64,000 bases of DNA from Carya illinoinensis (Eukaryota; Streptophyta; Magnoliopsida; Fagales; Juglandaceae): NCBI RefSeq assembly GCF_018687715.1, contig NC_056755.1, forward strand, positions 12,784,501 through 12,848,500. The letters are read 5' to 3'. Positions 62,127 through 64,000 of this stretch are shown piece by piece. The notes beneath the pieces are model-generated. The model had not been told where the DNA came from and ran no database searches. It worked only from the letters and a program-made list of their open reading frames with translations. The position numbers and the translations under genes were made by a program. How positions within the stretch are numbered: the first letter of the stretch is position 1; each line of letters begins with the position of its first letter.

Positions 62127-63466
62127 TGTTGAACTCAAGATTTCAAATTTCATGTGATTATAAATTTACACATGGATTTTGATGATAACAAATGAATTCA
62201 AAGAATAAAGAAGTCTCAACCTCAAGTTGTCTACACAATGGAGTCAAGCACATCAAGGAAACAAGCATGAGCAAGAAGGGAACAAGTTCACATTAAAATT
62301 ATAGAGTAATGTTGTAAATCTCTTCAAAATTCAAAATTAGGATTAATGCTCAAAATTAATATTTTATCATAAAGCATTAAAATACATTTTCCACATGTGC
62401 ATGAATATTTTTGAAAATTAAATTTGAAAATTTTGAAAGATGATTGATTGTCATCTTTTGCATGTGCATGCCTTGATTAAAGGGTTGAACTTTGAAAATA
62501 TTAAAGATGATTGATTGTCATCTTTCACATGTGCATGTTTTATTTGAATATTTTCAAAAGTGATTGATGTTTTTTTAGACTTATACAAAAAGTAAAAGAT
62601 TAGGTTTGAATTTTTTGAAAATGAAAGTGTGCTCATTTTGTCATATGCCAAAAGTAAAAGATTAGGTTTGATTTTTTTGAAAAAGTGAATGATGTTGTCT
62701 TTGACAATTGAGAAAGAAGAACCTTTTATTTGAATTCTTTGAAAAAGTGAATGATGTTGTCTTTGACAATTGAAAAAGAAGAACCTTTTATTTGAATTTT
62801 TTGAAAAAGTGAATGATGTTGTCTTTGACATGTGAATCTTTTTAAATTTGAATATGAAGTCTCATATGCCTATAAATAGATCATTTGAGAGCTTCACATT
62901 TACAACACCAAGAGCATACAACATTCATTCAAAGCTTTCATTCTCTCTTCTCTAAATATTGAGCCTTAATCCTTGTTCATTTTGAGAGATATAGTTTGCG
63001 CTGTATTGTTCTTATTCCACTCATTGAGGAGTGTTTTCTGATAACCTACCAACTATCAGCTTTTGTATCAGAAAAAGGGTGTGTATAACCCTTGTGTGTG
63101 TAGAAAGTATTCTACACGGGGAATAGTTGAATCACCACGTGTAAGGTGATTGCAAGTGTAGAGGGTGTTCTACACGGATCCTTTGTAGCGGTGTTGTTCA
63201 AAGGTGTAATAGGTTTCTATCTCCACCTAAAGGAGGTTGAATAGTGAATTTGGGAATCCTCAAGGGGTAGCTTGAGGCGAGGACGTAGGCAGTGGGGCCG
63301 AACCTCGTTAACATACTGAGTTTGCTTCTCTCTTACCCTTACTCTTTATATTTATTGTTATTTCATATTTTGTTTATATTTTATATTATATATTTGATTT
63401 ATAATTGTTATTTTTTTTAATACAACTCAATTCACCCCCCCTCTTGTGTTAGTCATCTGGGCAACA
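62127..63466 (+). mobile_element. 5' LTR of a Ty1/copia retrotransposon
   Basis: The LTR begins TGTTG and ends CAACA, the expected TG...CA ends with a 5 bp inverted repeat. The end is fixed by the primer-binding site two bases beyond it. A promoter TATA (CTATAAATAG, about 62871-62880) marks the probable U3/R region. U3 contains tandem repeats (62450-62830). At 1,340 bp it is long, which with the PBS wording suggests the Maximus/SIRE lineage, an inference. The left target-site base run would be AGCCG; the right side is outside the window. Confidence 0.85.
62690..62830 (+). repeat. 62 bp tandem repeat within the LTR
   Basis: GTGAATGATGTTGTCTTTGA followed by CAATTG(A)AAAGAAGAACC recurs twice in full and once in part. 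A related pair around GATGATTGATTGTCATCTTT lies at 62440-62530. Confidence 0.8.
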
Positions 63467-63468
63467 AT

Positions 63469-63480
63469 TGGTATCAGAGC
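63469..63480 (+). other. retrotransposon primer-binding site
   Basis: TGGTATCAGAGC is complementary to the 3' end of initiator methionine tRNA, the usual primer of plant copia elements. It starts two bases after the LTR. Confidence 0.93.
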
Positions 63481-63525
63481 TAAGAGCTCTATTATAAGAT
63501 TAACTATATTTTGAGTTAAGATCTT

Positions 63526-64000
63526 ATGACTAACATTGCAGCTTCATTTGGTGAAGGTCAATCTAGTAGTCGGCCTCCACTCTTTTGTGGAGATAATTAC
63601 TCATTCTGGAAAGTTAGAATGAGAATATTTCTTCAAGCTCAAGGTAGAGAAATATGGAAATGTATTGTAAATGGACCTTATATTCCAACAAAAGTGGTTG
63701 GTGGAGTAAAGGTCAAAAAGGAAGAAGAAGAGTTTGATCGTGAAGACGATAGACTTTATACTTTAAATTTAACTGCTATGAATTTATTATATAATGCTCT
63801 TAATGGAAATGAGTTTAATAGAATAATGAATTGCGCTACGGCAAAGGAAATTTGGGATAACTTGGAAGTAACTTATGAAGGAACTTCGCAAGTTAAGGAA
63901 TCAAAAATTTATATTCTTACTCATGAATATGAAATGTTTAAGATGAATGATGATGAATCTATTTCTAGTATGCACACTCGTTTTACTAACATCATAAACA
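63526..64000 (+). CDS. copia gag, N-terminal part, cut by the window edge
   Basis: The frame opens at ATG 63526 and stays open for 158 codons to the end of the window. It has the copia gag (UBN2 / DUF4219) pattern: FCGDNYSFWKVRMRIFLQAQ near the start, REIWKCIVNGPYIPT, then a charged Glu/Lys stretch, ATAKEIWDNLEVTYEGTSQV and ESKIYILTHEYEMFKM. Gag forms the particle in which the element's RNA is reverse-transcribed. No stop or frameshift is seen, so this copy may be young. The polyprotein's protease, integrase and reverse transcriptase would lie to the right. Confidence 0.88.
   Translation, partial: MTNIAASFGEGQSSSRPPLFCGDNYSFWKVRMRIFLQAQGREIWKCIVNGPYIPTKVVGGVKVKKEEEEFDREDDRLYTLNLTAMNLLYNALNGNEFNRIMNCATAKEIWDNLEVTYEGTSQVKESKIYILTHEYEMFKMNDDESISSMHTRFTNIIN

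Overview
This is a window of plant nuclear DNA. The genes are split by GT-AG introns into short exons in AT-rich sequence. Histone H3.3 carries a 5'-UTR intron, and long gene-poor stretches are filled with transposon debris and microsatellites. The set of proteins indicates a eudicot. A short AT-rich repeat with motifs like TCTCATCTCATCT and AAATATAATAAATAATT recurs at least seven times. From memory this type is common in walnut and hickory (Juglandaceae), so a woody Fagales species is my best guess, but it is only an inference.

Layout. 0-0.4 kb: perhaps the last exon and 3' UTR of a plus-strand gene. 1.0-1.4 kb: a small GRF-zinc-finger gene (-). 3.2-5.0 kb: a WEB-family coiled-coil gene (-). 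7.3-8.8 kb: histone H3.3 with five exons including a 5'-UTR exon (-). 9.6-11.9 kb: a decayed PPR-gene fragment running into a 5'-truncated FAR1-related (FRS, Mutator-transposase-derived) sequence (+). 14.3-16.7 kb: a 2.46 kb non-autonomous hAT element. 18.1-18.6 kb: a MITE. 20.7-26.4 kb: a nine-exon SCAI homologue (-). 26.5-38 kb: no gene recognised. 38.1-47.8 kb: an unprocessed LMBR1-like membrane-protein pseudogene (+), whose introns hold two retroposons, a SINE, a plastid trnI fragment and MITEs. 49.3-49.7 kb: a small plant-specific protein (-). 51.6-53.9 kb: mitochondrial ribosomal protein mL41 (-), with a SINE in an intron. 54-62 kb: gene-poor, with two more hAT-type elements and a tandem duplication. 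62.1-64 kb: the 5' LTR, primer-binding site and start of gag of a Ty1/copia retrotransposon that runs off the window.

The intact genes are housekeeping in character: chromatin (H3.3), nuclear signalling or repair (SCAI), cytoskeleton or organelle movement (WEB) and mitochondrial translation (mL41). There is no operon-like co-regulation. The order WEB-like, H3.3, SCAI matches what I remember of the end of Arabidopsis chromosome 4 (At4g40020 to At4g40050), which supports the calls and suggests conserved microsynteny.

I found no convincing undescribed biological system. The most interesting material is the transposon record: five insertions with clear target-site duplications plus one weaker one, a hAT element carrying a leader-exon-intron that looks like a gene 5' end, a PPR/FRS chimera, and an LMBR1 copy whose lesions can be counted exon by exon.
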